Shown piece after piece: positions 21,166-29,425 of a stretch of DNA of 64,000 nucleotides (its first letter is position 1; every line of letters starts with the position of its first letter). Both the position numbers and the translations under genes were made by a program. Below the pieces are notes generated by a model. It saw nothing but the letters and a program-made list of their open reading frames with translations. It made no database searches and was not told where the DNA came from. Origin of the DNA: Pseudomonas sp. ok272 (GTDB taxonomy: Bacteria > Pseudomonadota > Gammaproteobacteria > Pseudomonadales > Pseudomonadaceae); assembly GCF_900109995.1 (NCBI RefSeq), contig NZ_FOCB01000001.1, forward strand, positions 62,001 through 126,000. Direction: 5' to 3'.

Positions 21166-21999
21166 TTACTTGACCGTCGAGTAGTCGACGCCATACCACT
21201 TGGTCGACAGTTTGGTCAGGGTGCCGTCCTTGTGCATGTCGGTGATGATTTCACCGAGCTTGGCCTTCAGTTCCGGATCACCCTTGTCGGTGGCAATCGC
21301 CAGCGGTTCGTAGAACACCACGTCGTTGTCGATGGCGCGCAGTGGGTAGTTTTTCTTGATGGCCGCCTCCAGCGTACTTTGCTGGGTCAGGATGGCGTCC
21401 AGGCGCACACCATCACCCAGGCGCAGGTCGTCCAGCGGCGCGAGCGATCCGGAATAGGTTTTCATTTTCCCGGCCTTGACGTCGTAGGTAACGGGCGGCA
21501 CGTCCGTGGTTTCGATGGCGAGTTTCTCGTTGAGGTAGTCCTCGGAGGTGGTGCCGCCTTCGACGCCGATGGTCTTGCCGTTGAGCGCCTTGTGATCGGT
21601 GAGTTTGGAGTCCTTGTGCACCGCGAACACGTAAGGCACGTAGTAGTAAGTGGCGGGGAAGTCGAGGATCCGCGCGCGGCTCTGGGTCGCGGTCATCGAA
21701 CCCACGGACATGTCCCAGCGCCCGTTCCACTTGCCGGCGGTGATCACGTCCCAGTCCGGGGTAATGAACTTGACCTCGACGCCCAGGCGCTTGGCGATCT
21801 CCTTGGAGACGTCGATGTCGAAGCCATCGATTTCATTCTTGTCGTTGATGAAGCCTTGCGGTGGCCAGATCGCCGAGGTCGCGACGGTCATGGTCTTGGT
21901 GTCCTGGATCTTGTCCAGCACGGCCCCGGCATTGGCGGCGCCGACGAACAGCAGTGACATCGTGGCGGCGAGGGTAATCACGCGTGTGGTTCTGAGCAT
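21166..21999 (-). CDS. Amino-acid ABC transporter substrate-binding protein
   Basis: A 277-residue periplasmic binding protein of family 3 (SBP_bac_3). A signal peptide spans about residues 1-25 (TLAATMSLLFVGAANAG). The mature part shows IWPPQGFINDKNEIDGFDIDV, the ligand-pocket start of polar amino-acid binders. It is encoded between the ATPase gene and the FAD oxidase gene on the same strand, so it is the ligand-recognition part of this cluster's transporter. The ligand cannot be told; an omega-amino acid or amine fits the neighbours. Confidence 0.92.
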   Translation of the reverse strand: MLRTTRVITLAATMSLLFVGAANAGAVLDKIQDTKTMTVATSAIWPPQGFINDKNEIDGFDIDVSKEIAKRLGVEVKFITPDWDVITAGKWNGRWDMSVGSMTATQSRARILDFPATYYYVPYVFAVHKDSKLTDHKALNGKTIGVEGGTTSEDYLNEKLAIETTDVPPVTYDVKAGKMKTYSGSLAPLDDLRLGDGVRLDAILTQQSTLEAAIKKNYPLRAIDNDVVFYEPLAIATDKGDPELKAKLGEIITDMHKDGTLTKLSTKWYGVDYSTVK

Positions 22000-22041
22000 G
22001 TCTATCTCCGAGTCTCGTTATAGTTATGGGGGACAGCGTTT

Positions 22042-22833
22042 TCAGTGACCGATGATCTGCGACAGAAACTTCTGCGCCCGTTCGGTCTGTGGGTTGTTGA
22101 AGAATTCGGCGGGGGTGGCCTGTTCAATCACCTGGCCCTGGTCCATGAACAGCACGCGGTCAGCGACCTTGCTGGCAAAGCCCATTTCGTGGGTCACGCA
22201 AATCATGGTCATGCCGTCGGTGGCCAACTCGCCCATCACGTCCAGCACTTCGTGGACCATTTCCGGGTCCAGCGCCGAGGTGGGCTCGTCGAACAGCATC
22301 ACCTTGGGGTTCATGCACAGCGCCCGGGCAATCGCGACACGCTGTTGCTGGCCTCCGGATAACTGGGCCGGGTACTTGTCGGCGTGCTCGGCAATGCGCA
22401 CCCGTTGCAGGTACACCAGGGCGCGCTTTTGCGCTTCGGCGCTCGATAGGCCCAGGACCAGTTGTGGCGCCAGGGTCAGGTTGTCCATCACGCTCAAGTG
22501 CGGGAACAGGTTGAAGCTCTGGAACACCATGCCGATTTCCTGGCGCACGGCATGCACACTTTCCGCTTCGCTGGTCAGGGTGATGCCGTTGACCTGGATG
22601 TGGCCTTTCTGGAAGCTCTCCAGGTGATTGATGCAGCGAATCATCGTCGACTTGCCCGAGCCGGACGGCCCGCACACCACCAGGATTTCCCCGGTGGCCA
22701 CGCGCAAGTCGACGTCGCGCAAGGCGTGGAAGTTGCCGTACCACTTGTTCAGTCCGGCAATGGAAATCATCGTCGGGCTGGCTTCGGGAAGAGACGCCAG
22801 GTCGATTCGTTCAGCGGTATTGGTCCGAGTCAT
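22042..22833 (-). CDS. Amino-acid ABC transporter ATP-binding protein (GlnQ-like)
   Basis: A 263-residue ATPase of the polar amino acid transporter family. Walker A is GPSGSGKST near residue 54, the signature is [15 protein letters not shown], Walker B is VMLFDEP and the switch His is in CVTHEMGF. Six bases separate it from the upstream permease gene, showing a single operon with the binding protein that follows. Confidence 0.95.
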   Translation of the reverse strand: MTRTNTAERIDLASLPEASPTMISIAGLNKWYGNFHALRDVDLRVATGEILVVCGPSGSGKSTMIRCINHLESFQKGHIQVNGITLTSEAESVHAVRQEIGMVFQSFNLFPHLSVMDNLTLAPQLVLGLSSAEAQKRALVYLQRVRIAEHADKYPAQLSGGQQQRVAIARALCMNPKVMLFDEPTSALDPEMVHEVLDVMGELATDGMTMICVTHEMGFASKVADRVLFMDQGQVIEQATPAEFFNNPQTERAQKFLSQIIGH

Positions 22834-22839
22834 CAGGTC

Positions 22840-23814
22840 TCAACCCCTTGCAGTGGAGCGGTTGACCCGCTTTTCGATACGCGCCTGGACCCGTTCGAGG
22901 ATGAACGACAGCGCCCAGTAAATCATCGCGGCGGTGATCAGCATCTCCAGGTGACGGAAGTCGGCGCGGCCTTGGGTCTTGGCCAGGTACATCAGCTCCC
23001 AGACGCCGATCACCGAGACCAACGAGCTGTCCTTGAGCATGGCGATGAACTGGTTGCCGGTCGGCGGAATGATCACGCGCAAGGCTTGCGGCATGATCAC
23101 CCGGCTCAGGGTCTTGAATGGACTGATGTTCAGCGCCCGTGAGGCTTCCCACTGGCCGACCGGAATACTCTGGATGCCCGCGCGGAAGATCTCGGTCATG
23201 TAGGCGCCGTAGCACAGGGACAGCGCCAGGATGCCGGCCGGCACGGCGTCGACCACGTAACCCAGTTGCGGCAGCCCCAGGTAAATCAGGTAGATCTGGA
23301 TCAGCAGCGGCACGCCGCGAAAGAACGAGGTGTAGAACGAGGCCAGGGCATTGGCCAGGCCGTTGTTCGACAGCTTGGCCACCGCGCCGATCAAGGCCAG
23401 CACGAAGGCAATCACGATCGCCACGGCGGAGATGTACAAGGTCGTGGCGGCGCCCTGGATGATCAGGAAGCCGACCTTGTCATAGATGAAGCTGTAGGAG
23501 AGGTCGAAGGTGTCGAAGAAGGCCAGGAACAGGATCATCAACTCGATCCAGACCACGGTGGTCTGCACCTTGAGCCGCAAGCGCCCAAGCACGTGGAAGT
23601 TCAGGGTGCCGAAGACGGCAATCGCCAGGCCGATGGCAATGTTGCGGGCGGTCAGGCTGTCGGGGGTGTTGCCCAGCAGCGGGTGCAGGACATGGCTGAG
23701 GGCGCTGTTACCCAGGTTCATCAGGTAGGCCGCGATGAACAGCACGACGGCTACACCGAGCAGGAACCGAGGGTCGTTGGACTTTTTCTTATAAATTATA
23801 TTGTCGTGATACAT
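22840..23814 (-). CDS. Amino-acid ABC transporter permease (HisM-like)
   Basis: A 324-residue membrane permease from ATG 23814 (MYHDNIIYKKKS). It is longer than usual because an N-terminal part with three hydrophobic segments (about 15-35, 55-75, 85-105) precedes the standard BPD_transp_1 domain. That domain carries the EAA-loop sequence EASRALNISPFKTLSRVIMPQALR. Only one permease gene is seen, so a homodimer is likely. The upstream in-frame extension to 23943 looks non-coding. Confidence 0.92.
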   Translation of the reverse strand: MYHDNIIYKKKSNDPRFLLGVAVVLFIAAYLMNLGNSALSHVLHPLLGNTPDSLTARNIAIGLAIAVFGTLNFHVLGRLRLKVQTTVVWIELMILFLAFFDTFDLSYSFIYDKVGFLIIQGAATTLYISAVAIVIAFVLALIGAVAKLSNNGLANALASFYTSFFRGVPLLIQIYLIYLGLPQLGYVVDAVPAGILALSLCYGAYMTEIFRAGIQSIPVGQWEASRALNISPFKTLSRVIMPQALRVIIPPTGNQFIAMLKDSSLVSVIGVWELMYLAKTQGRADFRHLEMLITAAMIYWALSFILERVQARIEKRVNRSTARG

Positions 23815-23950
23815 GCAGGCCTCGGTGGAGAGTGGGTGGTGGGTATTGATCTCTCTGGATGGAAGGGGAGGTGGTTCAGTTCTACGGGGCCGAGCCAGGG
23901 ACGGCAAGCGAACATAATTCACTATGTCAGTCCCTGAACGCATCGTGCTG

Positions 23951-25201
23951 TCAGGTCAGTTTGGCCAGGCATGCCCCAAGGATTTCCAGACCTTCTTCCA
24001 GTACGGCGGCTGGCGTGGTGAGCGGCGCCAGGAGGCGGATGATGTGGCGCGACTTGCCGCTGGGCATCAGCAACAGCCCGGCCTCGCGTGCCAGGGCCAG
24101 CAACTGGGTCAATTGCCGGGCGGCCGGTGTGCCGTCGGGGTTGATCAACTCGATGCCGCGCATGGCCCCGACACCGGTCAAGCGCCCCAGGTACGGGCAA
24201 AGGTGGTCGGTGCGCCAGGCCTGGTAGTGGCGCAGGATCAGCTCTTCCTGCAGCGCCCCCCAGGCTTGCAGGTTCGCGTCGCTCATCTCGTCCAGGGTCG
24301 CCAGGGCGGCGGCGCAGGCGATGGGGTTGCCCGAATAGGTGCCGCCCAAGCCGCCCTTGGGCAGGGCGTCGACCAGCGCCTGGCGTCCGACCACCGCCCC
24401 CAGCGGAACGCCGCCGGCAATGCTCTTGCCCAGCAGGATCAGGTCCGGCTCGATGCCCAGTCGTGAAAACGCGAAGCGCTGGCCGGTGCGGCCGAAGCCT
24501 GACTGGATTTCATCGGCGATCAGCACGATGCCCTTTTCGTCACACAAGCGCCGCAATGCCTGGGCGAACGCCGGATCCATGGCCAGGAATCCCGCTTCGC
24601 CCTGCACCGGTTCGAAGATAAAGCACGCCACGTCATCGATGTCGATTTCGACGCTGAACAGTCGCTCCAGGGCTTTCAGGGCTTCGGCGCAGGTGACGTC
24701 GTTGTCCGGGCTGGGGAAGGGCAGGTGATACACCGGGCCCGGGAGCGTCCCGACTTTCTGCTTGTAGGGCGCGACCTTGCCGTTGAGGTTGAGGGTAGCG
24801 AGCGTGCGGCCGTGGAAGGCGCCATCGAAGGCGATGACGGCCGTGCGCCCGGTGGCACCGCGGACCATCTTCAGGGCATTTTCCGCTGCTTCGGCGCCGC
24901 TGTTGGTGAGCATGCCGCTGACCGGGTAGCTGAGCGGGATGAACGCCGCCAGGCGATCCATGAGTTCGATGTACGGCGCATGGGGTGCGGCATTAAAGGC
25001 GTAGTGGGTCAGCCGTGTGGCTTGCGCACAAATGGCTTGAACGATGCTGGGATGGCAATGGCCGAGGTTCAGGACCCCAATACCGCCGACAAAATCGATG
25101 TAGCGTTTGCCGTCGGTGTCCCAGACCTCGGCATTCTTGCCGTGGCTGAGACGGATCGGGTGAACGATGGAGATCGATCGACTGATGGAATCGCTGCTCA
25201 T
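23951..25201 (-). CDS. Class III aminotransferase (4-aminobutyrate transaminase-like)
   Basis: A 416-residue PLP-dependent class III aminotransferase related to GabT and other omega-amino acid transaminases. Visible are TNSGAEAAENALKMVRGATG, the cofactor region LIADEIQSGFGRTGQRFA, the Schiff-base lysine in LLGKSIAGGVPLGAVVG and the GGTYSGNPIACAAAL loop. ATG 25201 is preferred over an upstream ATG at 25267. It is first in the leftward cluster of transporter and FAD oxidase genes. gabD is not adjacent, so the symbol gabT is not assigned. Confidence 0.9.
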   Translation of the reverse strand: MSSDSISRSISIVHPIRLSHGKNAEVWDTDGKRYIDFVGGIGVLNLGHCHPSIVQAICAQATRLTHYAFNAAPHAPYIELMDRLAAFIPLSYPVSGMLTNSGAEAAENALKMVRGATGRTAVIAFDGAFHGRTLATLNLNGKVAPYKQKVGTLPGPVYHLPFPSPDNDVTCAEALKALERLFSVEIDIDDVACFIFEPVQGEAGFLAMDPAFAQALRRLCDEKGIVLIADEIQSGFGRTGQRFAFSRLGIEPDLILLGKSIAGGVPLGAVVGRQALVDALPKGGLGGTYSGNPIACAAALATLDEMSDANLQAWGALQEELILRHYQAWRTDHLCPYLGRLTGVGAMRGIELINPDGTPAARQLTQLLALAREAGLLLMPSGKSRHIIRLLAPLTTPAAVLEEGLEILGACLAKLT

Positions 25202-25337
25202 GGATGGCTGACTCTGAGGAAGACGGGGCTTCCTTTTATCTAAGCCGTGAGCGGTGTTGCCCGGCAAACGAAATAAAGTCGCCGGGTCAGGACTAAAAGT
25301 CGGGATGTGTGAGCGCTTGCGTGATTTTGCGGGTCAA

Positions 25338-25676
25338 TCAGCGACGGCGCAGCGGCTGGGCCTGGAACGTCACGCCGGCCAACCCATGGCTCATCAGTGC
25401 CCGGATATTGCTGTGATCGTTGCCTTCGGGCGTCGCCAGCACCGAACGGTAGTGCTCGCCGAACGCCAGCAGCGCTTCTTCATCGCTCAAACCTTCGAGC
25501 AAGGCCAGGCCCAGGGTCTTGCACGAACCTTCGTTCTGCCCGGCGGCATTTTCCACGCCACCGTTGTTGAAGGCCTGGGGCTGGTAGTCGTAGCCGGCGG
25601 CGATGAAGGCCAAGGTGTCGGCGAATGCATGTTCGCCGCTGTTGAGGCTGGCGCGCAGGGTGTTCAGGTCAGTCAT
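25338..25676 (-). CDS. HopJ-family protein
   Basis: A 112-residue protein of the HopJ family, named after a Pseudomonas syringae effector candidate but widespread in bacteria without type III secretion; its real role is unknown. It starts MTDLNTLRASL and has the conserved NNGGVENAAGQNEGSCK core. Its ATG overlaps the stop of the DUF1244 gene by 8 bases (ATGACTGA), so the two are translationally coupled at the end of the folM operon. Confidence 0.87.
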   Translation of the reverse strand: MTDLNTLRASLNSGEHAFADTLAFIAAGYDYQPQAFNNGGVENAAGQNEGSCKTLGLALLEGLSDEEALLAFGEHYRSVLATPEGNDHSNIRALMSHGLAGVTFQAQPLRRR

Positions 25677-25965
25677 GGGTTTTTCCTTTGGCGAACGCCG
25701 CTTGCTGTTCGGCGCTGGCTTCTTGCTGGTATTGGGCTTTCCACTCGGCGTACGGCATGCCGTACACCACTTCACGGGCGTCATCGAGGCTGACCTCGAT
25801 CTGGCGCTCGTCGGCCGCCGCCTTGTACCACTTGGACAGGCAATTGCGGCAGAAGCCCGAGAGGTTCATCAGGTCGATGTTCTGCACATCCTTGCGGCTG
25901 TCCAGATGGGCAACCAGCCGGCGGAAAGCGGCGGCTTCAAGTTCCAGGCGTTGTTGTTCGGTCAT
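25669..25965 (-). CDS. DUF1244 protein
   Basis: A 98-residue cytosolic protein of DUF1244, found in many proteobacteria and of unknown function. The signature is LSGFCRNCLSKWY, with a CxxC pair, followed by DDAREVVYGMPYAEWK. The ATG at 25965 (MTEQQRL) is chosen; an in-frame ATG seven codons earlier is possible. It lies between the membrane-protein gene and the HopJ-family gene and overlaps the latter by 8 bases. Confidence 0.88.
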   Translation of the reverse strand: MTEQQRLELEAAAFRRLVAHLDSRKDVQNIDLMNLSGFCRNCLSKWYKAAADERQIEVSLDDAREVVYGMPYAEWKAQYQQEASAEQQAAFAKGKTHD

Positions 25966-26000
25966 CTTGGGGTCTCGATCAGGCATCAATGCAACTAAGG

Positions 26001-26747
26001 CTACAGGGGGGCAGGGTCGGCGTCGGTGAAAATGTCCACCGCGTTGCGTTCGGCCGTGCGGATGAACGACTGCGTCATCATGGCGATATCTTGAATGATG
26101 AACAGCTTCTTGTCCGGGCTGTTGAGCAGTTCGTTGGAAATGTCGTTGTGGTTTTGCATGCCAGGCCATGTGCACCAGATCGACAGGACCTGCTCTCCGG
26201 TGCCTTTGATGGTGGCGGGTTCGTAGTTGATTTTGTAGCCCACGGACTCGGCGCCGCCAAAGGTGTACTTGAAGATGTCCTTGAGGGTGTCTACCGGCTC
26301 GTTGGTCTTGAGGTAATAGGCAACGATGATGCGATCGACGTTGAAGCCGATCCACATCTTGGTCCTGATGTTGCTGTTCTCCAGGCGGTAGTTGGCGCCG
26401 AAAATGTTGTTGATGGCCGATACGCTGACGGTCAGTTCCTGGCCGTGGGAGTCCTTGATCTGGCCAAGGGTCTTGGGCAGGTTCTTGAGCAGCAAGTTGT
26501 GGGTTTTACTGATCAGGAACGTCAGGTTGGCTTCACGTTCGCCGAAGATCAGGATCAGGCTGAGGACCAGGGCCGTCGCCGCCAATTGGGCGAGCGACAG
26601 CGAGAGCAGGATCCAGTCGCTGTGGTCGGGAACGCCGACAAAGGCCAGCGACACATACACGGCGGCGAGCAGGCACAGGCCAAAGGCGGCAACGATGAAC
26701 ACCTTGGCCCAGCCTGGCAGGTAGATCAGCTTTTTCGAATCAATCAT
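26001..26747 (-). CDS. Membrane protein of unknown function
   Basis: The family is not recognised. The 248-residue protein has two hydrophobic segments near the N-terminus (about 15-40 and 45-68), then a soluble region of about 175 residues with no motif I can name. Its start overlaps the folM stop by 8 bases, and the DUF1244 gene follows 35 bases after it. Operon membership with folM is therefore clear, but the function is not. Confidence 0.8.
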   Translation of the reverse strand: MIDSKKLIYLPGWAKVFIVAAFGLCLLAAVYVSLAFVGVPDHSDWILLSLSLAQLAATALVLSLILIFGEREANLTFLISKTHNLLLKNLPKTLGQIKDSHGQELTVSVSAINNIFGANYRLENSNIRTKMWIGFNVDRIIVAYYLKTNEPVDTLKDIFKYTFGGAESVGYKINYEPATIKGTGEQVLSIWCTWPGMQNHNDISNELLNSPDKKLFIIQDIAMMTQSFIRTAERNAVDIFTDADPAPL

Positions 26748-27438
26748 GGGACAGGGCTTTCCTTAGGTGGCGTCCGCCGTTGATCACGACGCTGCTTCCG
26801 GTGCTGTAGGGGGTGTTGAGCAAGAACATGACGGCATCGATCAACGGCTGCGCGCCGGGTTCGAATTCGAGCAGGGCTTTCTTCAGGGTGCGGGCGCTGT
26901 ACTGCGGCGTGCTGTCCTCCTTGAGGATCAGCAGGCCGGGGAGGATGGCGTTGACCCGGATGGTCGGCGCGTACTTCTCGGCGAACGACAGCACCATGTT
27001 TTGCAGGGCGGACTTGGTCGCGGCGTAGCCGATGTGGCTCTTGCTGCCACGCGATGAGGTCTCGTCGCAGATATGGATGATATCGGCCCGATCCAGGCGC
27101 AGCAGCCACTCGGCCAGCTCGAAGTTCAGGTGATAGGGCGCCTCGACATGCAACTTGAACATGGTGTTGAGGTTGTCCAGGCCATCGTCCAGCCACAACG
27201 ATGCGTTGTGGATGACCGCGCGCAGGCTGTCGAAGTGAGTCTTTACGTAGGTGACCAGCGCATCGCGGTCACTCTTGAGCTGCAGGTCGGCCTGGAACGG
27301 CACCATGTTGGCGTGCAGGGGGCCGGGGTGCTTCGAGCGGCTTACGCAAATGACGGTATGACCGGCTTCGGCCAGGGTCGTGGCCAGTTCGAGGCCAACC
27401 CGTTTGCTGGCGCCGGTGACAAGTATTGGGCTCTTCAT
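26740..27438 (-). CDS. folM: Dihydromonapterin reductase FolM
   Basis: FolM is a short-chain dehydrogenase that reduces dihydromonapterin to tetrahydromonapterin, the pterin cofactor of phenylalanine hydroxylase in pseudomonads, and also dihydrofolate weakly. The 232-residue protein starts MKSPILVTGASKRVGLELA, with the TGxxxxxG cofactor motif, and has the FolM-type TSSRGSKSHIGYAATKSAL segment holding the Tyr-x-x-x-Lys pair. It leads a four-gene leftward operon and diverges from the LitR-like regulator; the related gene folE is light-induced in P. putida. Confidence 0.9.
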   Translation of the reverse strand: MKSPILVTGASKRVGLELATTLAEAGHTVICVSRSKHPGPLHANMVPFQADLQLKSDRDALVTYVKTHFDSLRAVIHNASLWLDDGLDNLNTMFKLHVEAPYHLNFELAEWLLRLDRADIIHICDETSSRGSKSHIGYAATKSALQNMVLSFAEKYAPTIRVNAILPGLLILKEDSTPQYSARTLKKALLEFEPGAQPLIDAVMFLLNTPYSTGSSVVINGGRHLRKALSHD

Positions 27439-27695
27439 GTGTAGGGGATCAGCTTCAGTAGGTCCATGCACGAGGGCTAGATGCGCGCCCAGCATAACTG
27501 AAGTTCCAGCGCGCGTGCGCCTTCCGGGCGCCTTGCCATGCTCCGGATGACAAGGCGGCGCGCCACCATCAGGGTCACGGGTGAGGTAGACATCATGTAT
27601 CTGCGTAGGACACGTACACGATTGCGGGCAGGAGGCATACCAAACGCCGCCTGGGGCGGAGGCCTGCGCTTGAAAGCACGCGAGGACTATTCCTG

Positions 27696-27718
27696 ATCCT
27701 GGTAAATACACCAGGGAT
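27696..27718. promoter_or_regulatory. Inverted repeat, candidate operator
   Basis: ATCCTGGT, six bases, then ACCAGGGAT form an almost perfect inverted repeat about 21 bases upstream of the proposed litR -35 box. It could bind the MerR-type regulator encoded next to it; this is inference from position. Confidence 0.45.
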
Positions 27719-27738
27719 ACCCACCGATAAACCCATGC

Positions 27739-27769
27739 TTGAACTAGGGGCATGGTTGGGAGATAGAAT
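27739..27769 (+). promoter_or_regulatory. Probable litR-like promoter with 19-bp spacer
   Basis: TTGAAC at 27739-27744 and TAGAAT at 27764-27769 are separated by 19 bases, the over-long spacing typical of promoters controlled by MerR-family proteins. It ends 32 bases before the regulator's ATG, suggesting autoregulation. Confidence 0.5.
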
Positions 27770-27801
27770 AGGATCCAAACCGAACGGACTCCCAGGGACA
27801 T

Positions 27802-28761
27802 ATGGTTTCTACCCGCGAACGTCTCGAACCCTTGCAAGCTTCTATTGCAGTCGATCAGGAGCCCATGTTCCCGATTCGCGAAGTCGCGCGCCTGACAGGC
27901 GTGAACCCGGTGACCCTGCGAGCCTGGGAGCGGCGTTATGGGCTGATTCAGCCAACGCGCACCGACACTGGGCATCGCCTGTATTCCATGACCGATATTG
28001 AACGGGTCCGCAGCATTCTTGGCTGGATTGGCCGGGGCGTGGCGGTCAGCAAAGTCGGCCGGATCCTGGCCAGGGCCCAGGCCACCCAGGTGCTATCAAG
28101 CATTATCCCGAATGAGTGGGTGCAGGCGGACTATGCCCAGTGGCAAGCGCAAATCAGGGTTGCGTTGAGTGACTTCGATGATGTCGAGTTGGGACGTCTC
28201 TACGGCCAGATATTCTCCACCTATGCGCTGAGCGTGGTGTTCCAGGATATTTTCATGCCGCTGTGGACACAGTTGCTCCAGCACCAGGAGCATTTCGGAC
28301 AAACCAGCGAATGGGTCATGCTCGATGGTTTCCTGCGCTCACGGGTCTCGCAGCGTCTGGTCGTTCTGCGCGGATCGAACCCGGTGCGGGTCGCGGTGGC
28401 GGCAATCGATGGGCACTGTCGCGAGCTTGAGTTGCTGTTGGCGGCCATGTACCTGAGCAGTGCCGAGATGGCGGTCAGAGTGTTGGCGCTGGGGAAACCG
28501 TTCGATGAACTGACCCTGATCTGTGAAAAGATCAAGCCGCAGGCGCTGGTGTTGGTTTCCAATCGTGCACCGTCCGCCGACTTCATCCTGCGCCTGAATC
28601 GCCTGGCGATGAGCCTGGAATGTCGCCTGATGTTGTCCGGCGATGCGTCGGACCTGGCACAGGACAGCCTGGCCGGATCTTCGATTGGCTGCCTGGGCAA
28701 TGAAGGGGTGTTGATGCAGCAGCGGCTCCAGCAGTTCCTGGCCGGAACGCTCGATACTTGA
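27802..28761 (+). CDS. LitR/CarH-like MerR regulator, probable class II (PplR-type)
   Basis: A 319-residue MerR regulator with an N-terminal winged helix (FPIREVARLTGVNPVTLRAWERRYGL, about residues 23-47, shown in part) and a LitR/CarH-type C-terminal region. The B12-binding residues are degenerate. The motif DxHxxG appears as D203-G-H-C-R-E208, and the helix-bundle W-x9-EH motif is not intact (EW at 170-171). This fits class II LitR proteins, which do not use B12 but work with short LOV photoreceptors. One such receptor is encoded nearby at 29426-29902. An alternative start is ATG 27865. The likely targets are its own gene and the divergent folM operon. Confidence 0.82.
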   Translation: MVSTRERLEPLQASIAVDQEPMFPIREVARLTGVNPVTLRAWERRYGLIQPTRTDTGHRLYSMTDIERVRSILGWIGRGVAVSKVGRILARAQATQVLSSIIPNEWVQADYAQWQAQIRVALSDFDDVELGRLYGQIFSTYALSVVFQDIFMPLWTQLLQHQEHFGQTSEWVMLDGFLRSRVSQRLVVLRGSNPVRVAVAAIDGHCRELELLLAAMYLSSAEMAVRVLALGKPFDELTLICEKIKPQALVLVSNRAPSADFILRLNRLAMSLECRLMLSGDASDLAQDSLAGSSIGCLGNEGVLMQQRLQQFLAGTLDT

Positions 28762-28764
28762 CAC

Positions 28765-29370
28765 TCAGAGGTGCAGGGTGGGATGGGTCAGGCGGTGCTG
28801 TTGGAGGATGTACTGGCGCAGGCGTTCGGTTTCGTCCGCGTCGCTTTGGTTGAGCCGATAGGCGTAGTAGCCCTGTTCCGTCTCACGCTCGAACGTACCG
28901 TGCAGGGCAATCCGCTCGTAGCCTGAAGGGCTGAACCACAGTGCGAAGCTTTTTGGCGGCTTGGTGCGATTGCGTACCTCCAGCAAGACCCCCTTGAATG
29001 ACACCTCGTGCACCCACAGCGTGCCCGGCTGGCCCCTGGCATTTTCCAGGGCTACGGGTTCGAGCAGCGCCAGGCGCCATGGGCGAACCATCGGACCTTC
29101 TTCGTAAATGATCGGTACGCCCAAGCGCAAATGCAGGGCATGAAACTCATCCTCCACCAAATGCAGGGGGAAGGTCATTTGCTGGTTTTCGAACTGCGCC
29201 TGGATGGTCACTTGCTCGTTGGCGGCCAGTCGAGTCAGCAGGTCGCGGATCTGTGAGCCCCCATTAACCAGCAGGCTCGATGTCGCATCGCGCACATTGA
29301 GTTGCGGGTTGTGCTGCATGGTTTGGATGAAGTCGAGCTCATCCTGAGTCAGAAGGGCGTCGCGGTGCAT
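28765..29370 (-). CDS. PilZ-like protein with degenerate c-di-GMP motif
   Basis: A 201-residue cytosolic protein resembling YcgR-type flagellar-brake proteins: an N-terminal beta-rich domain (about 25-90) and a PilZ-like domain (about 92-195). The c-di-GMP motifs are imperfect. RxxxR appears as R96-P-W-R99, and D/NxSxxG appears as E122-V-S-F-K-G127. Binding is therefore doubtful. It lies convergent with the LitR-like gene (3 bases between stops) and is downstream of the LOV gene on the same strand, so it may be an output of the light-response module. The family call is moderate. Confidence 0.6.
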   Translation of the reverse strand: MHRDALLTQDELDFIQTMQHNPQLNVRDATSSLLVNGGSQIRDLLTRLAANEQVTIQAQFENQQMTFPLHLVEDEFHALHLRLGVPIIYEEGPMVRPWRLALLEPVALENARGQPGTLWVHEVSFKGVLLEVRNRTKPPKSFALWFSPSGYERIALHGTFERETEQGYYAYRLNQSDADETERLRQYILQQHRLTHPTLHL

Positions 29371-29425
29371 GGTGGACTCGGAATGATAGAGAGACAGCGT
29401 TATTGCTGATTGTAGTTAATGACCA

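Larger units (their letters stand above)
27439..27801. other. Divergent regulatory region folM / litR-like
   Basis: A 363-base region without a credible gene between two divergent starts. It holds an inverted repeat at 27696-27718 and a probable litR promoter at 27739-27769, listed separately. The rest shows no clear feature. Confidence 0.6.

Noticed and set aside
25338..25676. HopJ family name as evidence of type III secretion
   Set aside because: HopJ-family proteins occur widely in bacteria without the system, and no secretion genes or hrp-type promoter were seen.
27590..27640. PplR direct-repeat operator, TRTACA-N12-TGTAYA, upstream of folM
   Set aside because: On the minus strand TGTACG and ATACAT-like words lie at about the right distance, but they match too poorly to call the site.
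27802..28761. LitR-like protein as a B12-dependent photoreceptor
   Set aside because: The W-x9-EH and DxHxxG residues are not intact, and a separate LOV photoreceptor lies nearby.
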